Assembly (NCBI RefSeq): GCF_001429785.1
Contig: NZ_LMJF01000001.1
Location: 1,122,474-1,186,473 of the forward strand
Direction: 5' to 3'
Source: Lysobacter sp. Root916
GTDB lineage: Bacteria; Pseudomonadota; Gammaproteobacteria; Xanthomonadales; Xanthomonadaceae
Length of the DNA stretch: 64,000 nucleotides
Part shown: positions 51,521-60,998 of the stretch, piece by piece
Layout of the letters: each line of letters starts with the position of its first letter
Numbering within the stretch: the first letter of the stretch is position 1
Notes under the pieces: generated by a model
Database searches by the model: none
The model's input: only the letters and a program-made list of their open reading frames with translations
Told to the model about the DNA's origin: nothing
Program-made: the position numbers and the translations under genes

Positions 51521-52938
51521 CCCGATCGCGCCCGCACTCGCTGAAGCAGCGCCTGCTGTGGAGACTGCTGGCACTGCAAGGCGCGCTCCTGGCGGTCTTC
51601 GGATTGCTGATCGTATTGGCGCTGTACAGCAGCAACGTCGCCAAGGACGCCGACAATGCGGTCGAGATTCTGCAGGAGGCATTGACGCTGGACGACCGCG
51701 GCCGGATGAGCTTGCGCGAAACGCCGGACCTTATGGAACTGCGCCGGGAAATTCCGGCCCTGTGGTACGTCATCCGCGATCGGCGAGGCCGCGAACTGCG
51801 CCATGGTCCGATTCCGCCGGAGTTCGCCTCTATCGGCGGCGCGTTGGACCAGGTCAGTCAGGCCCGGCTGGGATACCTGATAGACGACGACAAGGCGACC
51901 GGCGCGCGCCTCAAGCGGGTCGACACTCCGTACGGCAGGGTCCAGATACTGACGACCGAAGAAGGCCGGGTGATGGCGCCCGGCCGCGCGAGCTGGCTGA
52001 TTCTGTCGGTCTTGGTCACCGTCCTGCTGCCGTTACTGGTCCTGATGACCTTGGTCACCCTGATCGCCACCCCCAAGGTCGTGCGTTGGTCCTTGAAGAG
52101 CCTGGAGCCCGTCGTCGACACCGCGCGCAAGCTCGATGTCGAACAGCGCGGAGCGCGTCTGCCCGAAGCCGGCGTGCCCGAGGAAGTGCTTCCCTTGGTG
52201 TCGGCGGTCAACGACGCCCTGGGGCGCTACGACGAAGGCCACGAAAGACGCCGACGCTTCCTGGTGGACGCCGCGCACGAGCTGCGCACTCCCGTCGCGA
52301 TACTCAACGCCCGCCTGGAGTCGATGCCCCCCTCCCCCGACCGGGCACGACTCCTGCAGGACGTCGCGCGATTGTCCGTGCTGGCCGAGCACTTGCTGAA
52401 CCTGCAGCGCCTGGATCGAAGCAACCCGAATTTCCAACCGATCGACCTGGTCGACCTGGGCCGGCAAACCGCCGCCAACCTGGCGCCGCTGGCGATTTCC
52501 GCCGGTTACGAGCTCGCATTCGAAACCGTTACCGACGCGGCCCGGGTCGCGGGCGACGCGCTGGCGTTGGAACGCGTCCTGGTGAATCTGGTTCAGAACG
52601 CCATCGAGCACGGCGGCAATAGCGGCGCGATCACGATCTTCGTCGGTCGCGATAGCGGCCACGGCATTATCGAAGTATCCGACCAAGGCCCCGGCATTCG
52701 TCCCGAGTATCGCGAGAAAGTGTTCGAACGCTTCTATCGCGTCCGGGGCAACCAACGCGGCAGCGGGCTGGGATTGAATCTGGTCCGCGACATCGTGCGA
52801 CTGCACCGGGGCTCCATCGAGATCGTGGACGCGCCGCGGCAAGGCGCTTGTTTCAGATTGGCCTTGCCCTTGGCGCGTTCGCAGCATGCGAAGCTCGGCA
52901 CGGACCGCGACGTGACCGCGGCGCAGGACGGCGCTTGA
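51517..52938 (+). CDS. Sensor histidine kinase
   Basis: A 473-residue membrane kinase from GTG 51517. TM1 is about 15-38 (LLALQGALLAVFGLLIVLAL), then a periplasmic sensor of about 110 residues, TM2 at SWLILSVLVTVLLPLLVLMT, and a HAMP-like linker. The H-box is FLVDAAHELRTPVAIL, the N-box VLVNLVQNAIEHGG, G1 VSDQGPGI and G2 RGSGLGLNLV. The kinase partners the preceding OmpR regulator by overlap. The sensor region lacks recognisable motifs, so the signal is unknown. Confidence 0.95.
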   Translation: MTRSRPHSLKQRLLWRLLALQGALLAVFGLLIVLALYSSNVAKDADNAVEILQEALTLDDRGRMSLRETPDLMELRREIPALWYVIRDRRGRELRHGPIPPEFASIGGALDQVSQARLGYLIDDDKATGARLKRVDTPYGRVQILTTEEGRVMAPGRASWLILSVLVTVLLPLLVLMTLVTLIATPKVVRWSLKSLEPVVDTARKLDVEQRGARLPEAGVPEEVLPLVSAVNDALGRYDEGHERRRRFLVDAAHELRTPVAILNARLESMPPSPDRARLLQDVARLSVLAEHLLNLQRLDRSNPNFQPIDLVDLGRQTAANLAPLAISAGYELAFETVTDAARVAGDALALERVLVNLVQNAIEHGGNSGAITIFVGRDSGHGIIEVSDQGPGIRPEYREKVFERFYRVRGNQRGSGLGLNLVRDIVRLHRGSIEIVDAPRQGACFRLALPLARSQHAKLGTDRDVTAAQDGA

Positions 52939-53141
52939 ACCGGCCCACCGGGCCTATGCAAGCCTGCGCGCGGCGCAGGCTTGCGCAAGGCCAGTCGGCG
53001 TAGGGATTGTCGACGAAGAATCGGCAGTTCCCGGCGTCGTTGATGGCATTGACAGGATTGTTCGTCGCGGGATGTCGCGCATTCGTCGTTCCGTCGCCAT
53101 CTCCCACTCGCCTGCCTGCCCGTTCCGAAGCGCGGACTCTT

Positions 53142-54278
53142 TCAAGCGCCGGCCAGCGTCAAGGCTTTGGCCAAAGCTTCGTCGGCCGGAACTTCGATAT
53201 CGGGAACGATGCCGACGCCCTCCCAATCCTTGCCGGTGTCCGGATCATAGGTGCGTCCTACCGGGATGAACGCGGCCAGGCCCGCACCGATGGGCTCGAT
53301 GCCGCCGAAGTGATTGGCGCCCGCGGTACGCTCGCCGATCAACGTGCCTCGGTGGGTGCGCTGCAAGGCGAGAGCGAAATGTTCGCCCGCCGAACGCGTG
53401 CGTTTGGAGGTCAGGTAGAACACCTTGGCCTGGCGCAGGCGGCGTTCGGCCGGGTCGGGAATGGCCACATGCTGGCGTACCAGCTGGTTCGCGGCACCCG
53501 GGACGGTACGCAGCGTCGGGGTTGCGAACGGCACCGGACCTCGCCCTGGCCTCTCGTTCTTCGCCACCGACATTTCCACCAGCACCGTTTCTTGCGCGAA
53601 CAAGAAAGGAAACAAGGCGTCCATCTCCGCCAGTCCGCCGCCCCGCGCCAAGCTGCGCGTGTCGATGATGACGGCCTTGGCGTTCGCATGGTCTTGCACG
53701 AAGGCCCGGATCGCCGCCACGGACGCCGGTTCGCCAGCGAACTGGTTGAAGCGTATGTAGGCCACACCGTCCGCGATCCACTTGGTCTCGGCGACGCTGG
53801 GCAGGTCGATCGGAGCCAGTGCGGATACCCGACTCGGCGCTCCGCTCGCCGCCGGCATGCGTTGCGGCGATGCTCCCGCACTTCCGGTACCCGTCGGCGC
53901 GGGGCCAACGACTCGCCGCGGACCGTTGGACACGGGCCCGGCGCCCGCGCCGAGGTCCGGCGCCAGATCGACGCGCAGATGACCATCGGCCGCGACCGCT
54001 TGCAGGTCCAGGGTCAGGCGCTGCGCCAGGTCCTTGGCGTCGTCGATGTCCGCGTACTCGCCCGCGCTTAGCTTGCTACGCAGCATGTCCGCGTAACGCC
54101 GGCCCACGCCCGGATCGACGAAGCGCGTCGCCAATTTGTCCGCCAGGGTCTCGATCGCCGCCGGATAGGGATCGTCCGGGTCCGCGGCGAAGGCCGGCGA
54201 AACGATCGCGAGCAGTGCGGACAGGCCGATGGCTAGCAGGCCCGGGTATATGCCGGAGTTGGTCTCATGGTGGCGCAT
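53142..54278 (-). CDS. Exported S41-family (C-terminal processing-like) peptidase
   Basis: A 378-residue protein with a signal peptide ending near SPAFAADP. An N-terminal helical part (residues 35-100) ends in AVAADGHLRV, as in other S41 proteins. The core shows GVAYIRFNQFAG, KAVIIDTRSLARGGG and the active-site segment YLTSKRTRSAGEHFALAL with nucleophile Ser296. GERTAGANHFGG follows, and WEGVGIVPDIEV closes the domain. The Pro/Ala-rich loop near 105-155 is unusual. IIDTRSLARGGG replaces the usual IIDLRxNxGG, so activity may differ. Substrate unknown. Confidence 0.88.
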   Translation of the reverse strand: MRHHETNSGIYPGLLAIGLSALLAIVSPAFAADPDDPYPAAIETLADKLATRFVDPGVGRRYADMLRSKLSAGEYADIDDAKDLAQRLTLDLQAVAADGHLRVDLAPDLGAGAGPVSNGPRRVVGPAPTGTGSAGASPQRMPAASGAPSRVSALAPIDLPSVAETKWIADGVAYIRFNQFAGEPASVAAIRAFVQDHANAKAVIIDTRSLARGGGLAEMDALFPFLFAQETVLVEMSVAKNERPGRGPVPFATPTLRTVPGAANQLVRQHVAIPDPAERRLRQAKVFYLTSKRTRSAGEHFALALQRTHRGTLIGERTAGANHFGGIEPIGAGLAAFIPVGRTYDPDTGKDWEGVGIVPDIEVPADEALAKALTLAGA

Positions 54279-54416
54279 GGCGGATCCTCGCGGGCTAAGC
54301 CAGATCCCAGTACGGATGCCGGCCGTGGCCGATTGGTCGCAAGCGGGCTCTGCTTGCCCTCGCCTGCCCGGCTCCGCACCCCCGAACGCCACCCCCGAAG
54401 TCGGACGATAGACCGC

Positions 54417-56882
54417 TTATCCCGTGGAGATCAGACGAAACGCCAGCCAAGCCGGAACGCCCAGATAAAACGCCAGACGGCCCAGCCATTCCAAGGCGTC
54501 GCGCAGCGCGGCCAGGTGCGCGGAGCGCAGCGCTATCGCCAACGCCACCGCCGTTTCGATCGCGATCCGCAGCACGGCGGCGAACAGCATCAGGCCGATC
54601 GACCAGGACGCCCACCAGATCAGCAACCCCGTCAGGTAGGCCGCCAGCCCGTAGCTGTAGTACTCGCCGAAGCTGCCGCCGAAGGCGATGACCTGGTGCA
54701 GACGAAACGCCACCAGCGCCAGCAGCAAAGGGAATAGCGCGAACTTCACCAGCGCGTGATCCAGCCGCGGCCGGCGTGCGTCCGCACGCGTTTGGGCCAG
54801 ATCGGCCAACGCGTTCGTCAGGCGCCCTCCCCCGTCCACCGCTGTGCCGGTCGCGGCCAACAGGCGCCGCAAGGCATGCGGCCGAGACAGCGCCAGGGCG
54901 CGTGTCCAGTAAGGCCCCTCGGCCAAGCGCAGGTCGACGCCGCTGCGTGGCAGCGGCAGCCGCCAGGGACGCAAGGCGGCGATCGAGGCCAGGGGCATCT
55001 CGATCCGTTGCCGGCGTTGGTCCAGCACCAGCAACGGCCCTTCCACGCGCGCTTGCGCGAGGAACGCGCGCTCGATCGCCCAGGCCGCTAGCGCCGGCGC
55101 CACCACCGCGGCGGCGAAGATCTTCAGCTGCGACAAGGATTGGATCTGCAGGCCGATGCGCGACAGCATGTCGTAGGCCAGCCACAGCAAGCCCACGCCC
55201 GCGCACAGCCTCAACGCGCCGGCCGCCATACGCCACAATGGCGTGAGCGCGACGACCGCTACCGTCGATTCGTCTTTCGGCACGGCGGCGGCACGGCGGT
55301 AGCGGACGCGCCAGACGCTCAATGCGGCCAACGCGAGCAGGAACACCGCGCCCGCACGCCCCACCCAGTCGCCCCAGCGCACCATCAAGGTCGGCGCCGG
55401 ATCGCGGGCGCTGACGAAGGCGGTGAGCACGGCCTGATCGCCCATCGACGTACTCGCCAGCACTTCGCCGGTGTCGTCGATGATGGCGCTGAGTCCGTTG
55501 GTGGTGACGCGCACCTGCGGCAGCCGCGTCTCGATGCTGCGGAAGGCCGCGACCGCCAGATGCAATCGGGCGCCGACCGGATAGGCGGTGAACCAGGAAT
55601 CGTTGGACATGCCGATGATGGCCTGCGCCCCCAAGCGTGCGCCGTCGATGGCCAGGTCGGTATGCACGTCGTCCAGACAGATCAGCGGCACCACGTTGAC
55701 TTCGCGCCCGTCCGCGCTGCGCAAGGGCAGCACGCGCGCGCCCTCGCCCGGGCGCCAGCCGCCGGCCCACGGCAGCAAGCCGCGCAACCAGGGGCCGTCC
55801 AGCCAACGCGGCACGTATTCGGTCAGCGGAAACGGATAGGTCTTGCGATAAGCGCCGAGCAGGCCCTTGCCGGGTTCGAGGAACGCAGCCGCGTTGTACT
55901 CGCCCTGCTCGTCGCGGTCGTAGGTGCCGAACACCAGCGGCACTCCGGCGGCATCGACGAAGCCTTGGATCTCCCGATCCAGGGCTGCGCCGTCTTCGCT
56001 GCGCGGGCTACCGAAACTGGTGGGATAGACGGTTTCCGACCACAGCAGCACGTCCGCGTCGTGGTCGCGGATCGCCGACCAGGACAAGGCGTAATGGGTA
56101 TCGAGCACGTGGCGGACCACCGCGTAGGCGCCCATTTCCTCGCGCAGCCGCTCGTAGTCGGTAATGCTGGCCTGGACCATGGCCACGCGCAGCGTCGCCG
56201 CATCGGCTATCGCGGGCGCCTGCAAGGCGGCGCGCCGCAGCAGGCCGTAGCCGGCCATGCAGGCCACGATCAGCGCCGCCAGCGCCAACGGCCGCAGCGC
56301 CGCGCGCAAGCCGCGTTCGCGTTGGCGGATGGCGAAGGCCAGCGCCTCGTTGACCAGCAGCAGTACCAGGGTGATGCCCGCGGCGCCGCCGAGGTCCGCC
56401 ATCTGGCGCAGGACCGCGGACGGAAACAGGCCGTGCCCCAGGGTGTCGCCCAACAGCTTGGGCAGCAGCCATTCGCAGGCCACCCAGGCCGAGGCCGCGG
56501 CCAACGCGCGCAGCAGCGGCCCGTAGCGGCGTCCGGTCAGTTGGCGGACCAGTGCGTAGGCGATGAACTGCGGCTGCAGCAACGGCGCCAATAGCAGCAG
56601 CGCCACCGTCGCCGTCGCCGCGCCCACGCCAGTGTAGGCGCCGATCGCCGCGCCGAACCAATGAAACGCCGCGGCCACGAAGGCGACGCTCATCAGCGCG
56701 CCTATCGCCAGCACGCGCTGCAAGCTGCGATCGGTATCGAGCGCCAGCAGCCAAGGCACCAAGGCGACGAAGCCCAGCCCCCAGGCGGGGCCGCCGCGAG
56801 CGTATAGGCCGAGCAACAAGGCGGTGGCGAGGATGCCGGCGAGGCTGCGCCAGCGGGACGTAGACAACCGTTCCTTGGTCAA
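54417..56882 (-). CDS. lnt: Apolipoprotein N-acyltransferase-like protein with C-terminal membrane extension
   Basis: An 821-residue inner-membrane protein. Residues 1-520 are an Lnt: several N-terminal membrane segments, then a nitrilase-fold domain with Glu283 in LLWSETVYP, Lys347 in GAYRKTYPFPLTEY, Cys402 in PLICLDD and SNDSWF. The residue pair after Cys is Leu-Asp rather than the common Tyr-Glu. Residues 521-821 are extra: about four membrane segments and a soluble loop (QRIEMPLASIAALRPWRLPL) with no match to Lnt. Typical Lnt proteins are 500-550 residues, so this is a fusion or a paralogue. It may not be the housekeeping Lnt. Confidence 0.88.
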   Translation of the reverse strand: MTKERLSTSRWRSLAGILATALLLGLYARGGPAWGLGFVALVPWLLALDTDRSLQRVLAIGALMSVAFVAAAFHWFGAAIGAYTGVGAATATVALLLLAPLLQPQFIAYALVRQLTGRRYGPLLRALAAASAWVACEWLLPKLLGDTLGHGLFPSAVLRQMADLGGAAGITLVLLLVNEALAFAIRQRERGLRAALRPLALAALIVACMAGYGLLRRAALQAPAIADAATLRVAMVQASITDYERLREEMGAYAVVRHVLDTHYALSWSAIRDHDADVLLWSETVYPTSFGSPRSEDGAALDREIQGFVDAAGVPLVFGTYDRDEQGEYNAAAFLEPGKGLLGAYRKTYPFPLTEYVPRWLDGPWLRGLLPWAGGWRPGEGARVLPLRSADGREVNVVPLICLDDVHTDLAIDGARLGAQAIIGMSNDSWFTAYPVGARLHLAVAAFRSIETRLPQVRVTTNGLSAIIDDTGEVLASTSMGDQAVLTAFVSARDPAPTLMVRWGDWVGRAGAVFLLALAALSVWRVRYRRAAAVPKDESTVAVVALTPLWRMAAGALRLCAGVGLLWLAYDMLSRIGLQIQSLSQLKIFAAAVVAPALAAWAIERAFLAQARVEGPLLVLDQRRQRIEMPLASIAALRPWRLPLPRSGVDLRLAEGPYWTRALALSRPHALRRLLAATGTAVDGGGRLTNALADLAQTRADARRPRLDHALVKFALFPLLLALVAFRLHQVIAFGGSFGEYYSYGLAAYLTGLLIWWASWSIGLMLFAAVLRIAIETAVALAIALRSAHLAALRDALEWLGRLAFYLGVPAWLAFRLISTG

Positions 56883-56906
56883 GTCGAAGAACTCCGTGTA
56901 GCGGTC

Positions 56907-57581
56907 TTAGCGCGGAGGAATGCGGACCTGCCGCAACGGCATGCCCGGTGGCGCGAGCGCGGGCGGAACGACGCGATCGGACGGCATCTGAATCGGCCGG
57001 CCTTGCGGATCGTAGAGCGTGAAGTCGGGCGCGAACATCAGGATCGGTTCGATCGCGACGCCTTCGTCGGTGACCTGGTGATGGCGGACATAACCCTCGG
57101 GCAGGTCGTAGCCCTCCGGCACGGCCAGTCCCGCCAGCGGCGGGCTGGTGCCGGGCGGATTGAACGCGCCCAGACCGGTGCGCACGCCGGCCTGCTGCAA
57201 GGCCTCGATCACCTGCGCGCCGCTGGGTTCCGGATCGCCGGGTTGGAAGTAGGCCGCCAGATCGTCGGGATCCTGGCTGGGCATGGCCTCGGGCTCCTGC
57301 ATCGATGCGGCCTGCAGCTTCGGGCGCGCGTACGGCGGCCGGCCCTCGATCAGGCCGGCCGTCGCATCGTCTTGCGCGCCGGCCTGTGCGGCGAGCGCGT
57401 TGTTGCGATCAGCGGATTCTGGCTTGAGCACCCACCAGGCCGACGCCGCGACCAGCGCGACGAGGATGCAAACCGCCCACGGCAGCCATCTGCCGCGGGC
57501 GGTGGGCGGCTTCGCGATCACACGCATGCCCTCGCCGTCCGCTCGGGACGACGGGGTACGCGGCTGGCTGCGCTTGGCCAC
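56907..57581 (-). CDS. Hypothetical single-pass membrane protein
   Basis: A 224-residue protein with a short basic cytoplasmic N-terminus and one membrane segment (WLPWAVCILVALVAASAWWV, residues 32-51). The rest is a Pro-rich, probably periplasmic region with DPDDLAAYFQPGDPEPSG and PEGYDLPEGYVRHHQ. No domain is recognised. It lies 24 bp after the SGNH hydrolase stop on the same strand and 24 bp before the Lnt-like gene, so the three may form one operon. Confidence 0.72.
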   Translation of the reverse strand: MAKRSQPRTPSSRADGEGMRVIAKPPTARGRWLPWAVCILVALVAASAWWVLKPESADRNNALAAQAGAQDDATAGLIEGRPPYARPKLQAASMQEPEAMPSQDPDDLAAYFQPGDPEPSGAQVIEALQQAGVRTGLGAFNPPGTSPPLAGLAVPEGYDLPEGYVRHHQVTDEGVAIEPILMFAPDFTLYDPQGRPIQMPSDRVVPPALAPPGMPLRQVRIPPR

Positions 57582-57605
57582 GAGGCGGGTTTCCTAGCCC
57601 ATCCG

Positions 57606-58694
57606 TCAGGGCGTGGCCGGCTGATACACCGACAGCGCCCAGCCCATGCGCTCGTGTCCGTACTGGTTCCAGATCGGGCTGCGGCCGTTGCTGAAGCTGG
57701 AGTAGCGCGGCGCGCCGCTGCCGGTGCTGCCGCCCCAGAGCCCGGCCGACACGGTACCGCCGGTGTAGGTGGGATGGGTGTCGTCGGACTGGATGTAGTC
57801 GAACGAGCTGGAGGACGAGACGAACTTGGTGTTGGCGTCGCGCAAGGTCGCACGCAGGGTGACCGCGGTGCGGTTGATGTAGCTGGCCTCGCTTTCGCCG
57901 GACACGTAGCGCAGTGCGTCGGCATCGATCTGGCCGTCGCCGTTGCTGTCGTAGTCCGCGCCCATGTACTGGGCGAAGCTGTCCGCGCACTGGAAGCCCT
58001 TCTGGCGGGCGTATTCGCACATCCAGTAGTTCATCTTGGCGATCGCGGGCAGGAAGCGATCGCGCATATTCACCGTTTGACCGGTGCTGGCGTCGCGGCA
58101 GGAGCTCTGCACGTTGTCGGCGTTGTAACCCGGGTAGTACAGGTTGGAGATCACCTTGAGACGGGTGTTGGCGTGCGCATTGGTATTGATGTAGTCCATC
58201 GCCGCCGACACGTAGGTCTTGCAGGAATTGACCGCCGCGTCCAGGCCGCTGTAATCGCAGGTTCCGGTCTGCGACTTGAAGGCGGAACGCGCCTGCAGGC
58301 CGTCGTTGCCGCACATTTCGAAGCTCACCACGCGGGTGGTCGCGGCCTGCATGTAGGAACGCTCGGCCACGATCTTGTTCTCGTAGACGTCGCGCGCCAC
58401 GGCGCCGGACTTGGCGCGGCGGATGCTTTCGATGTCGGCGTTCCAACGCGCCGACAGGTATTCGGCGTCCACCGTCGGCGCCGAGTAGCGCGCCGCGTTG
58501 CTGATCGAGCCGTTGTAGCCGGCGAAGATCGAATCGCCGTACGCGACGACGCGGTACTTGGTGCTGGTCCCGGCCCGGTCGATGGTCCACGACACGTTCT
58601 GGTTGAGCGTGCTGGCCATGGCCGGAGCCGCGAGCGCAAGCAGCGCAGCAGCCGACAGCCACCGCCCCGCCCTGGTGCGGAACAGAGTCTTCAT
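57606..58694 (-). CDS. Secreted SGNH/GDSL-type esterase
   Basis: A 362-residue exported protein with a signal peptide ending near PAMAST. Block I is VVAYGDSIFAGYNG with the nucleophile Ser, the oxyanion Asn lies in FEMCGNDGL, and the catalytic Asp-x-x-His is DDTHPTYTGG. Cys residues (CDYSG, CKTYV, CRDAS, CEYAR) suggest disulphides. A Ca-binding-like DYDSNGDGQIDAD (EF-hand loop pattern) lies near residue 247. SGNH enzymes hydrolyse esters or lipids. First gene of a possible three-gene unit. Confidence 0.9.
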   Translation of the reverse strand: MKTLFRTRAGRWLSAAALLALAAPAMASTLNQNVSWTIDRAGTSTKYRVVAYGDSIFAGYNGSISNAARYSAPTVDAEYLSARWNADIESIRRAKSGAVARDVYENKIVAERSYMQAATTRVVSFEMCGNDGLQARSAFKSQTGTCDYSGLDAAVNSCKTYVSAAMDYINTNAHANTRLKVISNLYYPGYNADNVQSSCRDASTGQTVNMRDRFLPAIAKMNYWMCEYARQKGFQCADSFAQYMGADYDSNGDGQIDADALRYVSGESEASYINRTAVTLRATLRDANTKFVSSSSSFDYIQSDDTHPTYTGGTVSAGLWGGSTGSGAPRYSSFSNGRSPIWNQYGHERMGWALSVYQPATP

Positions 58695-58936
58695 CCTTAA
58701 TTCCCCTTCGAAATGATGTGCGCCACGGACACCGGTTGGTGCCCGCTGAGAAAACGCTAAACCCGATCACGATGAGGACGCCCGCAGTTTTCCGGGCGTC
58801 TCTCCCCCTACCATCGCCCCCAGACGCTAGCGTACGGTCCGGGGCGGCGCAATGTGCGCTGCAACAGTCGCGACGGGCTGCATCACGTTTTCGCATATGG
58901 CCGACCTGCGTCGGGCCAGGCTGCGCGCGCTTGCGA

Positions 58937-59863
58937 TCATTGCGAGGGCGCGTGCGGCAGCGGGTCCGCATCGGCTGCAGCCGCCGCGGGTACCGAACCC
59001 TTCCACTTCCACAGGATCGAAATCAGGATCGCGTCCACGACCACCGCGAAGATGCTGGCTTCGGGGCCGAAACTGCCGCCGGTCACCCACTGCGGCCGGT
59101 CCAGCAGTTGCGGATGGAACCAGCCCGCGTGCGCGAAGCCGCTGACGTCGAAGCCCAACAGATAACCCTGCGCCCAGTTCCAACCCAGGTGGATGCCGAC
59201 GGGCATGGCCAGACTGCGCGTGCGCAGATAGGCCAGGCCCAGCAGGACCGCGCCCAGGAACAGTTCGATCGTCGCCCAGACCAGGGTGCCGCCCTGCATG
59301 TCCGGGTTGCCCCAGTGACTGCTCGCGAACAGCAGGCCCAAGGCCAATTGCGCGACCCACACGCCGGCGCCGGCGATCAGTCGCTGGAATACGAAGCCTC
59401 GGAACAGGGTTTCCTCGAACAAGGCCACGAACAAGAAGATGTAGAGGCCATAGGCCAGCAGGCCGAAGCTGCGCGCCGGGTCCAGTTCCAGCCGCACGCC
59501 GCCGACCGCCCAGATCATCGCGACCGCAAGCACGGCCGTCGTCAAGCCAAGCAAGGAACCCACGCCCAGCTCCCTGGCCCAGCGCGCATTCAACACGAAA
59601 CCGATGCTGGACAGCGGCTCCTTGCGCAGACGCACGCAGATCCAGGTGACCAGCAGCAGGAAGACGAAGCGCAGCGGTTCCAGGGCCTCCTGCGACGCGC
59701 CCCAGCCCTGCAGCGCCCGGCTCACCGGGGTGTAGACGAAACGGCTGGCGAACATCAGCGCGGCGAAGATCAGGATCCACCAGCCGTTGCGCACGCGTCC
59801 GTTCGAGTCGAGAAATAGGCGTTTCAAGGTGTCCTCGGGGCGATGTCGGGTGACGACAGGCAT
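58937..59863 (-). CDS. CPBP-family intramembrane metalloprotease
   Basis: A 308-residue polytopic membrane protein of the CAAX protease / bacteriocin-processing family. The active-site motif EETLFRGFVFQRL is near residue 150, the second motif is LLFASSHWG, and the third GIHLGWNW, which supply the metal-binding Glu and His residues. About eight membrane segments are visible. The C-terminus is Ala-rich. The family cleaves prenylated or peptide substrates or confers bacteriocin immunity; the role here is unknown. It follows a perfect palindrome that may be its operator. Confidence 0.9.
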   Translation of the reverse strand: MPVVTRHRPEDTLKRLFLDSNGRVRNGWWILIFAALMFASRFVYTPVSRALQGWGASQEALEPLRFVFLLLVTWICVRLRKEPLSSIGFVLNARWARELGVGSLLGLTTAVLAVAMIWAVGGVRLELDPARSFGLLAYGLYIFLFVALFEETLFRGFVFQRLIAGAGVWVAQLALGLLFASSHWGNPDMQGGTLVWATIELFLGAVLLGLAYLRTRSLAMPVGIHLGWNWAQGYLLGFDVSGFAHAGWFHPQLLDRPQWVTGGSFGPEASIFAVVVDAILISILWKWKGSVPAAAAADADPLPHAPSQ

Positions 59864-59905
59864 GTGCTCGTCGGTTGCCGACGGTCAGGATCGTGCCGGC
59901 GAATA

Positions 59906-59923
59906 TATCTTCACGTGAAGATA
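59906..59923. promoter_or_regulatory. Perfect 18-bp palindrome upstream of the CPBP gene
   Basis: TATCTTCACGTGAAGATA is fully symmetric and AT-rich against a GC-rich background. It lies about 43 bases before the CPBP start. The length and symmetry suit a dimeric winged-helix repressor site. Confidence 0.55.
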
Positions 59924-60124
59924 CTCGATGTAAACACTATCCCGCTGAGACCGCAACTGACGGCGGTCATGGCGCAGGCAAGGGTGCCGTGCCTGCGCTC
60001 CAAGGCAGTCGCGTCCGCATTAGCCCGCGGAAGTCTCCATAAAGGCGTCGGCGCTTGGCTGCGGGGCGGGCCGGGAACGGACGCGCCCCGGTCGATACGA
60101 CCGGTTCGGTGCGCGGTTAGGGCC

Positions 60125-60928
60125 TCAACGGCGCAGGGCCGCCTCGCACAGGCGCGCGATCACCCCGCTGCCCTGCTCCGCTTCCAGCGCGTCGGCGGGC
60201 GAGAACTCGGTCAGGGTAAGTCCGACCAGATCCGCCGCCTCGGCGATGCGACGCACCAGGGCGACCGCATCGTCCACGCGCAGATCGCCATCGGTATAGG
60301 CCAGGTAGGGAAACTCGCTGGGTTCGAGCACGTCGAGGTCGAAGTGGATGTGCACGGGCCCGTTGGGAAGCTGCGTCGGGTCCAGGGTCTGCAGGTCCAG
60401 TTCGCGCCGCAGCGCCCAGTCGCCTTCGTCTCCGACGTGGATGCCGAAGTAGCGCAAGCGCCCGGGATCGAGCGGCGCGCCCATTAGCGACCGCATCGGC
60501 GCGGGCGCGCGGCCAAGGACGGCCGCGACCGGCATGCCATGGAAGCTGCCGCTGGGCGAGGTTTCGGGCGTGTTCGCATCGAGGTGGGCATCGATCCAGA
60601 TCACGGTGAGCTGCGGATGGGTGCGATGCAGATGATCGATCACCGCGATATCGACGGCACAGTCGCCACCGGCGGTCAGCACGCGTTTGGCGCCCGAGCG
60701 CGCGAGGATGTTCTGGGCATCGCGGAACTGCTCGAGGATCGCACTCCAGCGCCGCACGCCGTGGGCGTCGCCCTCGGCGGCGCTTACCGGCACCCGCTGC
60801 AGGGGCGCGAAGCGCGCGCAGACCGCGGCGGCGGCCGCGGCACCGCGCGCCAGGTTGCGATGGCGTCCGGAGCCCTGCCATTGCGGGTACGCCAGAACCA
60901 GGTCGAACGCGTTGGAATTCGGTGGCAT
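60125..60928 (-). CDS. Arginase/agmatinase-family (ureohydrolase) enzyme
   Basis: A 267-residue member of the ureohydrolase superfamily. Manganese-ligand motifs are LTAGGDCAVDIAVI (usually GGDHS), VIWIDAHLDANTPETSPSG and HIHFDLDVLEPSEFP. The first motif has Cys in place of the metal-binding His, so metal binding may be altered. LTLTEFSPAD is the usual C-terminal element. ATG 60928 has GGAGG about 11 bases upstream; the longer frame to 60994 is Arg-rich and unlikely. Hydrolysis of a guanidino compound is expected; the exact substrate is not. Confidence 0.88.
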   Translation of the reverse strand: MPPNSNAFDLVLAYPQWQGSGRHRNLARGAAAAAAVCARFAPLQRVPVSAAEGDAHGVRRWSAILEQFRDAQNILARSGAKRVLTAGGDCAVDIAVIDHLHRTHPQLTVIWIDAHLDANTPETSPSGSFHGMPVAAVLGRAPAPMRSLMGAPLDPGRLRYFGIHVGDEGDWALRRELDLQTLDPTQLPNGPVHIHFDLDVLEPSEFPYLAYTDGDLRVDDAVALVRRIAEAADLVGLTLTEFSPADALEAEQGSGVIARLCEAALRR

Positions 60929-60998
60929 CGGTTCATTCCCTCCAGGACGCCGCGCGCGGTGCCGGCCGGATCGCTTCGCCGCGCGCTCCCCCATCAGC

